64,000 nt of DNA, from contig NZ_CP014608.1 of assembly GCF_001586165.1 (NCBI RefSeq), positions 1,426,001-1,490,000 of the forward strand. The letters are read 5' to 3'. The first letter of the stretch is position 1. Each line of letters begins with the position of its first letter. The stretch comes from Obesumbacterium proteus. Its GTDB lineage: Bacteria; Pseudomonadota; Gammaproteobacteria; Enterobacterales; Enterobacteriaceae. A model generated the notes under the pieces. It made no database searches, was not told where the DNA came from, and saw nothing but the letters and a program-made list of their open reading frames with translations. Below are positions 9,468 through 18,914 of this stretch, one piece after another. Made by a program: the position numbers and the translations under genes.

Positions 9468-10030
9468 GGCTATATACTCCTTGATTTATAAGGGTTTTAC
9501 CTCTATCTCACAGATTCATGGGCGAGAGGCGGGGCATAAGCATTTAAATGACGTTCTGTCATTGGCGCGACAGGGCATTTTATGAAGGCGGAGTTTAGCC
9601 CGTTTTCGATTTTTATCCCAGCCATCGTCGCATGACAGGGGCGTTTAACGCGTAAAATTTGTAGGTTAAGTTATGCAAATATAGGACATTTGGTGCTTAT
9701 TTCACCGTTCGGATAAATATTGAGTTAAGAATTTTCTTTCCTGTAGGCCGCGTCCGCGTTGGATTCTCCCCAAAATTACTACGGTTTATTCAAGAAGATT
9801 CAAAAATAGGTGTTGCTTATAAACCTAAGGCATGAGTAAATAGCGTCATCGGTTTGGAACACAGACCTTATGTGAAAGCAGTTTTAGTAAAGCAGTCCTC
9901 AGTTCAAGCGTTATCCTTAGATACCTCTTCTTCCGTGAGTCTCCTCCTAAGTGCACCCCATAAGCTAGCTCTGACGACGAACCTCGTTCGCTGCAATAAT
10001 GTGGCTTAAAAAATTGAAAGGAAGTATCTA
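9468..10030. other. Long gene-free region: ettA upstream and csp leader
   Basis: About 560 bases between the divergently transcribed ettA and csp genes. No open frame looks real. The half near 10030 is probably a long 5' leader of the cold-shock gene, as found for cspA-type mRNAs, but I do not see a clear cold-box motif. The ettA promoter must lie near 9490-9600. Confidence 0.45.
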
Positions 10031-10243
10031 ATGTCTAACAAAATGACTGGTTTAGTAAAATGGTTCAACGCTGATAAAGGTTTCGGCTTCATCTCTCCAG
10101 CTGACGGCAGCAAAGATGTATTCGTACATTTCTCTGCAATCCAGAGCGATAGCTACAAATCTCTGGACGAAGGTCAGACCGTTGAGTTCACTATCGAGAA
10201 TGGCGCTAAAGGCCCAGCAGCAGCTAACGTAGTAGCGCTGTAA
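10031..10243 (+). CDS. CspA-family cold-shock protein (CspE/CspC-like)
   Basis: A 70-residue single cold-shock domain with RNP1 (KGFGFISP) and RNP2 (VFVHFSAI), which bind single-stranded RNA and melt secondary structure. The KMTGLVKWF start is CspE/CspC-like, but which paralogue cannot be fixed from this locus since E. coli has no csp gene between ettA and slt. A strong ribosome site (AAAGGAAG) and a terminator at 10316 make it a stand-alone unit. Confidence 0.93.
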   Translation: MSNKMTGLVKWFNADKGFGFISPADGSKDVFVHFSAIQSDSYKSLDEGQTVEFTIENGAKGPAAANVVAL

Positions 10244-10315
10244 TCTCTATAGTTTAGTATTGTTTACGATAGCGATGACGGCATAGACCTGAGCAGTTAA
10301 AGAATACTGAAAAGA

Positions 10316-10341
10316 AAAACCCGCCTTGAGCGGGTTTTTTT
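10316..10341 (+). terminator. Rho-independent terminator of the csp gene
   Basis: AAACCCGC-CTTGA-GCGGGTTTTTTT: a compact GC stem followed by seven T residues, about 70 bases after the csp stop. Confidence 0.92.
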
Positions 10342-10503
10342 ATGCCCAAAATTCACTATCCCTTTGTTTTCCCTTCACGGTTGTTTATGTTAGTGGCTAG
10401 GCAACCTAAACGTAAAAGTTGTGAAGAAAGGCAGGGGCTAATGGAATGCTCTGCTAAAATCGCTGTCTATGAGTGGTATCGGTTTAAAGCGAGGAAAGGT
10501 GAG

Positions 10504-12432
10504 ATGGTCATGGCGGACAATTGGCGTGCTTGGGGTATAGGTTTATGTTTAGTCGCTGTGTCCGGGAGCAGTTTTGCTGACTCTTTGGATGCTCAGCGTC
10601 AGCGTTATTTACAGGTAAAGCAAGCTTGGGATAGCAATCAGATGATGACGGTGAATCAGCTGATGCCTACGCTGCGCGATTATCCGCTTTATCCTTATCT
10701 AGAATACCGCCAGCTAACTCAGGATCTCGGTCAGGCAACAACGATTGAGATTAAAGATTTTATTGCTCGCAATCCGACCTTGCCTCCCGCTAAATCATTG
10801 CCGTCTCGTTATGTGAATGAGCTTTCTCGCCGTCAGGATTGGACAGGATTGTTGGTGTTTAGCCCTCAGGCTCCCAAGCCTATTGCGGCTCGCTGCAATT
10901 ATTACTATGCCCAATACGCAACGGGCCATCAGCAAATCGCATGGGATGGCGCTCGTGATATCTGGCTAAGTGGCCAGTCACTGCCTACCAACTGCGACAA
11001 ACTGTTTGATGCGTGGAAAGCCTCTGGCGATCAGACGCCGCTGACCGTGCTTGAACGCATGCGTTTGGCGCTGAAGAAAGGTAATAACGGGCTAGTGAGC
11101 TTCTTAGCCAAGCAGCTTCCGCCAGATTATCAAACCATGGGGGATGCCCTTGCTAGCCTTCAGGCCGATCCTCGCAATGTCGAGGCTTTTGCGCGTAGCG
11201 TGGGGCCAACCGATTTTACCCGCGACGCGACTGAAATCGCATTCTCCAGCTTGGCGCGCCAGAACGCTGATGAAGCACGTGCGATGCTACCCACTTTGGT
11301 GCGGCTGCAAAAAATTGGCGATAAACAACGTCAGGCCATGGAAGATAGTATTGCATGGCGCTTGATGGGCAGCGACGCCACCACCGATGATATTCGGTGG
11401 CGAGATAATGTGATTAAAAATAGTAATAGTGCTTCACTGATTGAGCGCCGCGTGCGGTTAGCGTTAGGCAATGGCAACAAGCAGGAAATCCGCACATGGT
11501 TGGCTTTATTGCCGCAAGAAGTGCGCAATAAAGACGAATGGCGCTACTGGAATGCGACCGTCATGATTGAGGATGGCAAACGCAGCGAAGGTGAAAGCAT
11601 CCTTCGTTCGTTGACTCAGCAGCGCGGATTCTATCCGATGGTGGCGGCTCAAAAACTGGGTATCACATATCCATTGCAGGTTGAGGTTGCGGATAAGCCA
11701 TCTTCCAAGCTTACCAACGATCCTGCGATCGATCGTATCCGTGAACTGATGTATTGGAACATGGATAACACCGCACGCAGTGAATGGGTTTCGCTCATTA
11801 GCAGTAAGTCTAAACCGGAGCAGGCGGCTTTAGCGCGTTATGCATTTGAGCAGAACTGGGCCGATCTCAGCGTTCAGGCGACGATCACCGCGAAGCTATG
11901 GGATCATTTAGAAGAACGCTTCCCAATGGCGTGGCCGCAGCAGTTCCGTCAAGCAACAGAAGATAAAGGAATTTCTCAGTCCTATGCGATGGCTATCGCA
12001 CGCCAAGAAAGTGCTTGGAACCCAAAAGCCCAGTCACCGGTAGGGGCTAGTGGGTTAATGCAGGTGATGCCTAAAACGGCTGAACACACGGCGCAAATGT
12101 TTAATTTGAGCAACTACGTCAACAGCAGCCAGCTGCTCGATCCTATTACCAATATTCAGATTGGCACCAGCTATTTGGAATATGTGTATCAGAGTTTGGG
12201 ACGTAACCGTATTTTATCGAGCGCTGCTTATAACGCGGGGCCGTCTCGCGTGACTACGTGGCTCGGAAATACCGGCGGCCGCGTGGATGCAGTCGCCTTT
12301 ATCGAGAGTATTCCTTTCTCGGAAACTCGTGGCTATGTGAAGAACGTCTTGGCTTATGATGCCTACTATCGTTACTTCATGAAGCGCCCAACCAAAATCC
12401 TGACCGATGCAGAATGGGGGCGCCGTTACTGA
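10504..12432 (+). CDS. slt: Soluble lytic murein transglycosylase Slt70
   Basis: Periplasmic enzyme that cleaves the MurNAc-GlcNAc bond of peptidoglycan to give 1,6-anhydro products. A signal peptide ends at SSFA-DSLD, followed by the long alpha-superhelical U and L domains and a C-terminal goose-lysozyme-like SLT domain with the catalytic glutamate in ARQESAWNP and the SPVGASGLMQVMP motif. I chose ATG 10504 after GAGGAAAGG at 10491; ATG 10510 is also possible. This gives 642 residues against 645 in E. coli; the frame is open further upstream but lacks a signal peptide. trpR follows. Confidence 0.94.
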   Translation: MVMADNWRAWGIGLCLVAVSGSSFADSLDAQRQRYLQVKQAWDSNQMMTVNQLMPTLRDYPLYPYLEYRQLTQDLGQATTIEIKDFIARNPTLPPAKSLPSRYVNELSRRQDWTGLLVFSPQAPKPIAARCNYYYAQYATGHQQIAWDGARDIWLSGQSLPTNCDKLFDAWKASGDQTPLTVLERMRLALKKGNNGLVSFLAKQLPPDYQTMGDALASLQADPRNVEAFARSVGPTDFTRDATEIAFSSLARQNADEARAMLPTLVRLQKIGDKQRQAMEDSIAWRLMGSDATTDDIRWRDNVIKNSNSASLIERRVRLALGNGNKQEIRTWLALLPQEVRNKDEWRYWNATVMIEDGKRSEGESILRSLTQQRGFYPMVAAQKLGITYPLQVEVADKPSSKLTNDPAIDRIRELMYWNMDNTARSEWVSLISSKSKPEQAALARYAFEQNWADLSVQATITAKLWDHLEERFPMAWPQQFRQATEDKGISQSYAMAIARQESAWNPKAQSPVGASGLMQVMPKTAEHTAQMFNLSNYVNSSQLLDPITNIQIGTSYLEYVYQSLGRNRILSSAAYNAGPSRVTTWLGNTGGRVDAVAFIESIPFSETRGYVKNVLAYDAYYRYFMKRPTKILTDAEWGRRY

Positions 12433-12450
12433 TTTCTGTTCTGGATATCT

Positions 12451-12498
12451 TTGACTGCGCCAAGTTTATGGTATGCTGCCGTACTAGTTAATGAGTAT
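12451..12498 (+). promoter_or_regulatory. trpR promoter with TrpR operator
   Basis: A -35 TTGACT (12451) and -10 TATGCT (12472) are followed by GTACTAGTTAATGAGTA at 12481, which matches the TrpR operator core GTACTAGTTAACTAGTAC closely in its left half. TrpR is known to repress its own gene, so the position is as expected. Confidence 0.75.
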
Positions 12499-12526
12499 TT
12501 TCTCACCAAGAGTATGGCAGCTAATC

Positions 12527-12853
12527 ATGACAACGCGATCCCTGAATGATCCCGCGCTAAGCGCACAAGAAAATGATGACTGGCAACGTTTTGTTGAATT
12601 GCTACGGCAGGCGTTTGCCGAAGATTTGCAAGGCCCAATGCTACAGCTTTTTTTGACGCCGGATGAAAGAACAGCGTTGGCGACGCGGGTGCGAATTATC
12701 GAAGAGTTGATGAAAGGCGAGATCAGCCAGCGTGAGCTGAAAAGTCAGTTAGGCGCAGGCATTGCAACCATCACTCGCGGATCGAATAGTTTGAAAACAG
12801 CGCCCGCAGATCTGAAACAATGGCTAGAGCAGCAGCTACTGGCAGATAAGTAA
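12527..12853 (+). CDS. trpR: Trp operon repressor
   Basis: Tryptophan-dependent repressor of trp, aroH and its own gene. At 108 residues it equals the E. coli length. The region LTPDERTALATRVRIIEELM and the DNA-reading helices SQRELKSQLGAGIATITRGS are conserved. I chose ATG 12527 because an upstream ATG at 12491 falls inside the operator and would add 12 unrelated residues. slt lies upstream, yjjX converges. Confidence 0.95.
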   Translation: MTTRSLNDPALSAQENDDWQRFVELLRQAFAEDLQGPMLQLFLTPDERTALATRVRIIEELMKGEISQRELKSQLGAGIATITRGSNSLKTAPADLKQWLEQQLLADK

Positions 12854-12877
12854 TACGGCGTTAGACAAATTGTTCTG

Positions 12878-12901
12878 CGATGGCTCGTTTGGGAGCCATC
12901 G
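12878..12901. terminator. Hairpin after trpR
   Basis: Perfect stem CGATGGCTC / GAGCCATCG around GTTTGG between trpR and yjjX. There is no clear T-run, so termination is inferred from position only. Confidence 0.4.
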
Positions 12902-12934
12902 TCAGACCGCTAGAGCATATAGCTAGTTGTATCG

Positions 12935-13468
12935 CTATTTTGTTTCTGCGCGCTTCTGGAAGATTTCATTATGAAAAGGGACCAGAGCTAAAACTAACGC
13001 TTGGTGATAAACACTGGTGCGGGTCAGTACGCCGTTGGTAAAGACACCGATAGCGCCTTCGCGACGGCCAATATCATTTGTGCCTGTGATTGCCTTCATT
13101 TCACTGCCTAAGGCTTTACCTTCTGCGATACCTTGCAGGATAGATTCCGGCAGCATCAGGCTCGCTGAGCGAGATTCTCCGCGCATATGATGATTCTCAA
13201 TCGTCATCCATGCGAAAGTCATATTCTCTTCAATACCCGCTTCAACACCGACCCAAAAATCAGCTTCTGGGCAAACTTGGCGTGCACACATCACTCTATG
13301 ACGTGAGCCGGTTCGCGTTTCGTGATTTCCAATGGGTTGTTCAGGTACTCCGCTATCAACTTCAATGCCTTCAATGCGATACTGGTCGGGACCAAAAACA
13401 TCATCGAACGCCAGAGAAATAGCCTTAATTTTTGCGGGGTTGGTAGTTGCTGCTACAACATGGTACAT
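12935..13468 (-). CDS. yjjX: Inosine/xanthosine triphosphatase YjjX
   Basis: House-cleaning NTPase that removes ITP and XTP. The 177-residue protein opens with VVAATTNPAKIKAI, the phosphate-binding start of the family, and carries WVGVEAGIEE in the middle. Slightly longer than the roughly 170-residue E. coli form. Divergent from gpmB, whose start is 53 bp away; order trpR-yjjX-gpmB is as in E. coli. Confidence 0.92.
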   Translation of the reverse strand: MYHVVAATTNPAKIKAISLAFDDVFGPDQYRIEGIEVDSGVPEQPIGNHETRTGSRHRVMCARQVCPEADFWVGVEAGIEENMTFAWMTIENHHMRGESRSASLMLPESILQGIAEGKALGSEMKAITGTNDIGRREGAIGVFTNGVLTRTSVYHQALVLALVPFHNEIFQKRAETK

Positions 13469-13520
13469 ATTATTTCCAGCTTCTTATTAGCGCATTTCTC
13501 GCAGTATACGGAAAAAGTAC

Positions 13521-14168
13521 ATGACACAGGTATATCTTACTCGCCACGGTGAAACCGAGTGGAACGCAGAACGCCGGATTCAGGGACAATCCAACAGCCC
13601 ATTGACCGAGTTAGGGGAACTTCAAGCGCGTCAGGTTGCGGCACGTTTGAGCCAGATGGGGATCACGCATGTGATTGCCAGCGATCTGGGGAGAACTCGC
13701 CAAACAGGGCAGGCTATCGCTGATGCCTGTGGATGTGAGCTCATTCTCGATTCGCGCCTGCGTGAACTGCATATGGGCGTATTAGAAGAGCGCTTGCTCG
13801 ATTCGCTTTCCCCAGCGGAGGAGAAGTGGCGTAAGCAGATGGTTGATGGTACGCCAGATGCACGTATCCCTGAGGGAGAAAGCATGGCTGAACTGGCCAC
13901 GCGTATGCGTGCCGCGTTGAATAGCTGTCTTGATTTACCTGAGGGAAGTCAGCCCGCATTGGTGAGCCATGGGATTGCCTTGGGCGCGTTGTTAGGGACT
14001 ATTTTAGGGTTACCGCCACACGCTGAGCGACGTTTGCGCCTGCGCAACTGTTCGTTATCGCGGGTCGATTATCAGCAAAGTCCTTGGCTGGCACCGGGGT
14101 GGGTCGTTGAAAGTGCAGGTGATATCCATCATCTGGATAGACCTGCACTTGATGAGATCCAGCGTTAA
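13521..14168 (+). CDS. gpmB: Histidine phosphatase family protein GpmB (YtjC)
   Basis: A 215-residue member of the phosphoglycerate-mutase/histidine-phosphatase superfamily. The phosphate-accepting histidine is in YLTRHGETEWN, with a second histidine in ALVSHGIALG. Annotated in E. coli as probable phosphoglycerate mutase 2, though activity of this group on other sugar phosphates is likely. Its last four bases overlap the end of the convergent rob gene. Confidence 0.92.
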   Translation: MTQVYLTRHGETEWNAERRIQGQSNSPLTELGELQARQVAARLSQMGITHVIASDLGRTRQTGQAIADACGCELILDSRLRELHMGVLEERLLDSLSPAEEKWRKQMVDGTPDARIPEGESMAELATRMRAALNSCLDLPEGSQPALVSHGIALGALLGTILGLPPHAERRLRLRNCSLSRVDYQQSPWLAPGWVVESAGDIHHLDRPALDEIQR

Positions 14169-15043
14169 TCTTCTTCGCGACGGGTCGGAATCAGATACTC
14201 GCAGCAGATATGTTTAGGCGGTCGCTGCGAGGAATCGTTCTGAGGATGGAAGCGCTCGATATCGTAACCTTTACGACGCACCAGATTTAGCGTTGGTAAT
14301 GTGGTGCCGTAAAGGTTCAGGATAAATTCCTGGAATCCTTCAGCCGGGCCGTTATAGCAAAACTGGGCATATTCACCGCCGAGAAGAGTTATAGACTGCA
14401 CTTCTTTCGTTACATCGGGCGGCAAATGCTCAATTTCTAGCGCGGTGGTATACAACACTTCTTGCTCGTCGTCTTTATCTAAACTTGGGCGAGAGTGGTG
14501 TAAGCCATACAGAACCGGCGGGATGTTTTTCACATCGTGCAGGAAATCGTGCCAGAATTGGCTACGCAGCTCGGTACGGACTTTGCTGATTTGCTCCAGC
14601 GTGCAGGTATAACATTGCGTGATACCTACCAAGGATATGCTAGGCAACGTTATAAACTCTGGTTGAATCAAATTGCTCAGGCCCAGACGAATCGGCGGGC
14701 ACATTCCGTAAGCATGCCAATCTTCCGCGCGGCGATAAAGCGCAGGAGTTTGATTAAACTGCTTCTTAAAGGCGCGAGTGAACGTCTGCTGCGAGTCAAA
14801 ACGGTATTGCAGAGCGATATCTAAAATTGGGCGACTGGTCAATCGAAGTGCGACGGCGGCCTTAGATAAACGGCGTGCGCGTATATAGGCACCGATGGCT
14901 TGACCAGTGACTTCCTTGAACATCCGTTGCAGGTGCCATTTAGAATATCCCGCTTTGGCTGCGACGTTATCGAGCGATAGTGGTTGGTCTAGGTGTCCTT
15001 CCAACCAGCTTAACAGGTCACGAATAATACTGGCCTGATCCAT
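14165..15043 (-). CDS. rob: Right origin-binding protein, AraC/XylS-type activator
   Basis: A 292-residue regulator of the mar/sox/rob regulon. The N-terminal 105 residues carry two AraC-type helix-turn-helix motifs (DNVAAKAGYSKWHLQRMFKE and ILDIALQYRFDSQQTFTRAF). The remainder is a GyrI-like effector domain, which in E. coli binds bile salts and fatty acids. It ends four bases inside gpmB on the other strand. Confidence 0.95.
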   Translation of the reverse strand: MDQASIIRDLLSWLEGHLDQPLSLDNVAAKAGYSKWHLQRMFKEVTGQAIGAYIRARRLSKAAVALRLTSRPILDIALQYRFDSQQTFTRAFKKQFNQTPALYRRAEDWHAYGMCPPIRLGLSNLIQPEFITLPSISLVGITQCYTCTLEQISKVRTELRSQFWHDFLHDVKNIPPVLYGLHHSRPSLDKDDEQEVLYTTALEIEHLPPDVTKEVQSITLLGGEYAQFCYNGPAEGFQEFILNLYGTTLPTLNLVRRKGYDIERFHPQNDSSQRPPKHICCEYLIPTRREED

Positions 15044-15254
15044 ATAGCATCCTCAAAAGCAGTAATGATCGTATACAGCAACTAAACGGCATAATAGCAA
15101 TTTTTTGCGCCTTAAACTTATATTAAGGTTTTTTCAGCGCAAAGAGTGCTATGCAGGTGTGAGCCGTGCTGTAAGATTTAGATCTTTTATATAGTATGGA
15201 ATTGCGTTTGTTTTATTAATAACTGGCGTGATTATAATTATCCGAGGTACTTAG

Positions 15255-15764
15255 GTGAACAAATTTTTTGTAGGGTTATGTTTCACAATGACTGCGATGC
15301 TTTCTGCCGCTCATGCAGAACAGATCGGTTCAGTTGATACGGTGTTTAAAATTCTGGGGCCTGACCATAAAATTGTGGTTGAGGCATTTGACGATCCAGA
15401 CATTAAAAATGTGACCTGCTACATCAGTCGAGCTAAAACCGGTGGCATTAAAGGCGGCTTAGGATTAGCAGAAGATACCGCCGATGCTGCGATCTCTTGC
15501 CAGCAGGTCGGGCCAATCGCAATAAGCGAAAAGATTAAGAATAAGAAATCTGATGGAGAAGTTGTTTTCCGTAAACGCACTTCATTGGTGTTTAAAAAAT
15601 TACAGGTGGTACGTTTTTACGACCCTGCCCGCAACGCTTTAGTCTATTTGACGTATTCCGACAAAGTTGTGGATGGTTCTCCGAAGAACGCCATCAGCGC
15701 AGTGCCTATTATGCCTTGGGCTACTCCTGAGACGAGCGTTCCGGCTGCCGCTGCGGCACAGTGA
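15255..15764 (+). CDS. creA: CreA family protein
   Basis: A 169-residue exported protein of unknown function with a signal peptide (cleavage near SAAHA-EQIG) and the conserved FKILGPDHKIVVEAFDDP and SDKVVDGSPKNAISAVPIMPW segments. The start is GTG at 15255 with GAGG at 15244. It has a 12-residue Ala-rich tail beyond the E. coli end. In E. coli creB, creC, creD and arcA follow; here creBCD are absent and the proS block begins instead. Confidence 0.92.
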   Translation: MNKFFVGLCFTMTAMLSAAHAEQIGSVDTVFKILGPDHKIVVEAFDDPDIKNVTCYISRAKTGGIKGGLGLAEDTADAAISCQQVGPIAISEKIKNKKSDGEVVFRKRTSLVFKKLQVVRFYDPARNALVYLTYSDKVVDGSPKNAISAVPIMPWATPETSVPAAAAAQ

Positions 15765-15788
15765 TTTAATGTTGAATCATCTAGTTAC

Positions 15789-15818
15789 AAAAGGCCGACA
15801 TTGCTGTCGGCCTTTTTT
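15789..15818. terminator. Bidirectional terminator between creA and proS
   Basis: AAAGGCCGACA-TTGC-TGTCGGCCTTTTTT has a T-run on the plus strand and an A-run on the other side, serving both convergent genes. It lies exactly at the junction between E. coli-100-minute and E. coli-5-minute gene order. Confidence 0.9.
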
Positions 15819-15837
15819 CATTCTCTAACTAACGGCT

Positions 15838-17556
15838 TTAGCGTTTGATTCGCGCCAGCAAGAAATCTTCGATTTCGCCGGTTTTAATCATTTGCTTATC
15901 GCCGCTGCGACGATGCTTATATTCAATTTCATCGCTGTCGAGATTACGGTCGCCGATAACGATGGTGTGCGGTACACCAATCAGTTCCATATCGGCAAAC
16001 ATCACGCCTGGACGCTCTTTGCGGTCATCCATAATCACGTCGATGCCTTTAGCGCGCAGGCTATCGTACAGAGATTCCGCCAAATCTTTCACGCGGAAAG
16101 ATTTATGCATATTCATTGGCAGAATAGCAACTTGGAACGGTGCAATCGCGTCTGGCCAGATAATGCCACGGTCGTCATGATTCTGCTCGATAGCGGCAGC
16201 AACAACGCGTGTTACCCCAATTCCGTAGCAGCCCATGGTCATTAACTGATTACGGCCATCTTCGCCTTGGACAGTCGCTTTCAATGCTTCGGTATATTTA
16301 GTGCCAAGCTGGAAAATATGGCCAACTTCGATACCGCGTTTGATCAGCAAGGTGCCTTTGCCATCTGGGCTTGGATCGCCTGCAACCACGTTACGGATAT
16401 CCGCAACCTGTGGCAACGGCAGATCGCGTTCCCAGTTGATGCCAAAGTAATGTTTACCGTCAATGTTTGCGCCTGCGCCAAAATCACTCATCATGGCAAC
16501 GGTGCGATCAACGACGACTGGCACAGTCATATTAATTGGGCCTAAAGAACCTGGACCCGCGTTTACGACTGCACGAATTTCGGCTTCGGTTGCAAACGTC
16601 AGTGGGCTAGCAACCATTTCCAGTTTTTCAGCTTTCACTTCGTTCAGTTCGTGATCGCCACGAACCAACAGAGCAACTAACGCATGACCGCTCTCTTTGG
16701 TGGCATGAACCAGCAGAGTTTTAACGGTTTTTTCCACCGGCAGATTAAACTGTTCGGTTAATTCAGCGATGGTTTTCGCGTTTGGTGTATCAATGATACG
16801 CAGCTCTTCCGTTGGCGCAGCGCGTTCACCTTTAGGTGCCACGGCTTCAGCCAATTCGATGTTTGCCGCATAGTCAGATTCATTGGAGAAGATAACATCA
16901 TCCTCACCGCTCTGTGCCAGCACTTGGAATTCGTGAGAAGCGCTACCGCCAATCGAGCCGGTGTCTGCTTGAACTGGACGGAAATCCAAATCCATACGGC
17001 TGAAGATTTTGTTATAAGCAGCAAACATCTTGTCGTAGGTTTCTTGCAATGATTCCTGAGAAGTATGGAAAGAATAAGCATCTTTCATCAGGAATTCACG
17101 CGAACGCATAACGCCAAAACGTGGGCGAACTTCGTCACGGAATTTGGTCTGAATCTGGAAGAAGTTCAGTGGCAGCTGCTTATAAGAGCTGATCTCATTG
17201 CGCACCATATCGGTGATAACTTCTTCGTGGGTTGGACCCAATACAAATGGACGTTCGCCGCGATCGACGAAGCGCAGCAGCTCAGGGCCATACTGTTCCC
17301 AACGACCGCTTTCCTGCCACAGATCCGCAGGCTGAACTACGGGCATGGACACTTCGATTGCGCCGGCGTTGTTCATCTCTTCACGGACGATGTTTTCAAC
17401 TTTTTTCAGAACACGCAGACCGGTAGGCATCCAGGTATAAAGACCGGAGGCCAGTTTGCGGATCATACCGGCACGTAGCATCAGTTGGTGACTGATAACT
17501 TCGGCGTCGGCTGGAGTCTCCTTCAGAGTGGAGAGCAGATATTGGCTTGTACGCAT
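15838..17556 (-). CDS. proS: Prolyl-tRNA synthetase
   Basis: Class II aminoacyl-tRNA synthetase charging tRNA-Pro, of the bacterial type with an inserted editing (INS) domain. At 572 residues it equals the E. coli length when started at the ATG at 17556 (MRTSQYLL); a further in-frame ATG at 17580 adds eight residues and is less likely. Motif 2 (FRDEVRPRFGVMRSREFLMKD) and motif 3 (GCYGIGVTRVVAA) are intact. It heads toward creA; trmO and rcsF follow on the same strand. Confidence 0.96.
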   Translation of the reverse strand: MRTSQYLLSTLKETPADAEVISHQLMLRAGMIRKLASGLYTWMPTGLRVLKKVENIVREEMNNAGAIEVSMPVVQPADLWQESGRWEQYGPELLRFVDRGERPFVLGPTHEEVITDMVRNEISSYKQLPLNFFQIQTKFRDEVRPRFGVMRSREFLMKDAYSFHTSQESLQETYDKMFAAYNKIFSRMDLDFRPVQADTGSIGGSASHEFQVLAQSGEDDVIFSNESDYAANIELAEAVAPKGERAAPTEELRIIDTPNAKTIAELTEQFNLPVEKTVKTLLVHATKESGHALVALLVRGDHELNEVKAEKLEMVASPLTFATEAEIRAVVNAGPGSLGPINMTVPVVVDRTVAMMSDFGAGANIDGKHYFGINWERDLPLPQVADIRNVVAGDPSPDGKGTLLIKRGIEVGHIFQLGTKYTEALKATVQGEDGRNQLMTMGCYGIGVTRVVAAAIEQNHDDRGIIWPDAIAPFQVAILPMNMHKSFRVKDLAESLYDSLRAKGIDVIMDDRKERPGVMFADMELIGVPHTIVIGDRNLDSDEIEYKHRRSGDKQMIKTGEIEDFLLARIKR

Positions 17557-17675
17557 GTGTATTGTTCCGTTAGAACGCAATATGTATCAGACCGTCGGGA
17601 AAGGCGGCCAAAATAAAGAAAAGTGGCTTAGTTTACCAGTGACGGCGAGTTGTCAAAAGAGAAGGGCATGAAATT

Positions 17676-18383
17676 CTAGACTGAATTCAGGTCGATCACT
17701 TCGGTTATGCCATTTTTCACCTGCCAACGCACGTTAAAATCGAGCAGATGCACGGCATAAATGCGATCTTCGCTCTCTCCCTTGCGGTAGGCCGGACGAG
17801 GATCCTGCGCTAGCACCTGTTGGATAAATCGTTGCAGATGAGGATAGCGCTGCTGGTGTTGCTGGATTTGCTGTTGGGCAACATCCGAGAAACTGACGTG
17901 CATATCTGCCAGAGGCGCGTCTTGAGCAAAACCGCCGCGAGCCTGAGGCTGGCTTTCAGCAAAAGGCAGGTAAGGCTTGATATCGATGATCGGCGTGCCG
18001 TCGACCAAGTCGAGGCTACCCAGCTTCAATATAACTTTGCCACCTTTAGTCTCTATAGATTTTAGTTCAACTAACGACATACCAATCGGATTCGGGCGAA
18101 ACGTGGAGCGTGTGGCGAACACGCCCATACGTGCATTTCCCCCTAGGCGCGGCGGGCGAACCGTGGGGCGCCATCCGCCGTCCATCGTTTGATGAAAGAC
18201 AAAAACGATCCACAAATGACTAAACGCTTCGAGACCACGTACCGCTTCGGGCTGGTTATAAGGCGCGATGAGCTCCAGCTCACCGCCGCCGTCCTCAATG
18301 AGCCCAGGCTGTCGAGGGATAGCAAATTTCTCTTTATACGGAGAGCGAATAAGCCCGATCGTATCGAAGGTAAACTGACTCAT
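17676..18383 (-). CDS. trmO: tRNA (N6-threonylcarbamoyladenosine-37 N6)-methyltransferase TrmO
   Basis: A 235-residue YaeB/TsaA-type enzyme that methylates t6A37 of tRNA-Thr to m6t6A, using S-adenosylmethionine. The TsaA beta-barrel motifs FVFHQTMDGGWRPTVRPPR, RSTFRPNPIGMSLVEL and DIKPYLPFAES are visible. Its start overlaps the end of rcsF by four bases, suggesting co-transcription. Confidence 0.92.
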   Translation of the reverse strand: MSQFTFDTIGLIRSPYKEKFAIPRQPGLIEDGGGELELIAPYNQPEAVRGLEAFSHLWIVFVFHQTMDGGWRPTVRPPRLGGNARMGVFATRSTFRPNPIGMSLVELKSIETKGGKVILKLGSLDLVDGTPIIDIKPYLPFAESQPQARGGFAQDAPLADMHVSFSDVAQQQIQQHQQRYPHLQRFIQQVLAQDPRPAYRKGESEDRIYAVHLLDFNVRWQVKNGITEVIDLNSV

Positions 18384-18799
18384 TGCTTGGAAACGTTTAA
18401 CGCAGAGCCTTTACACACCGCTTGTTGATAGCAGCCTTGTACATCGGTGACCACTTGGCATTGATGTAGTAACACCGCATTGGCTTTCATGGTTGAAGCT
18501 TTAATCTGCATGCGCTTGCGCGCCGTGGCCAAATTCGGTGGTGAGTCTTGCTCTGTTGCTTGGCAAACACTGCCTGTTACTTCGCCTAAATCACGGAAAG
18601 GCTTACCTACCAAGTCTTCGGCATTGTCATACACTTTCACCGGACGCGGCTTTGGCTGAGTAGGCTTGGTGGTTTTTGTTGTGCTTACCTGTGTTTTTGC
18701 CGGTTCAACGGGCGTTGTATTTTCTGATTTTGAGTGCAGTAAAGAACAACCGGACAAAGCCAAAGTGGCAGCGAGCAAGCATAAAGGTAATGCACGCAT
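18380..18799 (-). CDS. rcsF: Rcs stress sensor lipoprotein RcsF
   Basis: Outer-membrane lipoprotein that signals envelope damage to the Rcs phosphorelay. A signal peptide ends in a lipobox (ALSGC, Cys 18), then a Pro/Lys/Thr-rich linker of about 40 residues, then the folded domain with four conserved cysteines (SVCQ, HQCQ, GCYQ, AVCKG) that form the known disulfides. 139 residues against 134 in E. coli. Confidence 0.94.
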   Translation of the reverse strand: MRALPLCLLAATLALSGCSLLHSKSENTTPVEPAKTQVSTTKTTKPTQPKPRPVKVYDNAEDLVGKPFRDLGEVTGSVCQATEQDSPPNLATARKRMQIKASTMKANAVLLHQCQVVTDVQGCYQQAVCKGSALNVSKQ

Positions 18800-18859
18800 A
18801 AATGTTTCCTGATTTTTATAAAAGTGGATGCTATTGAATCAAGGTATGGCAGAAATGAC

Positions 18860-18881
18860 AAGACGGGCATTCGCCCGTCTT
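18860..18881 (-). terminator. Terminator hairpin after metQ
   Basis: AAGACGGGC / GCCCGTCTT perfect stem 34 bases beyond the metQ stop on the minus strand. The following T-run is weak. Confidence 0.55.
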
Positions 18882-18914
18882 GAAGATATTACGTACTATA
18901 ACTGCGAGAGGCAA

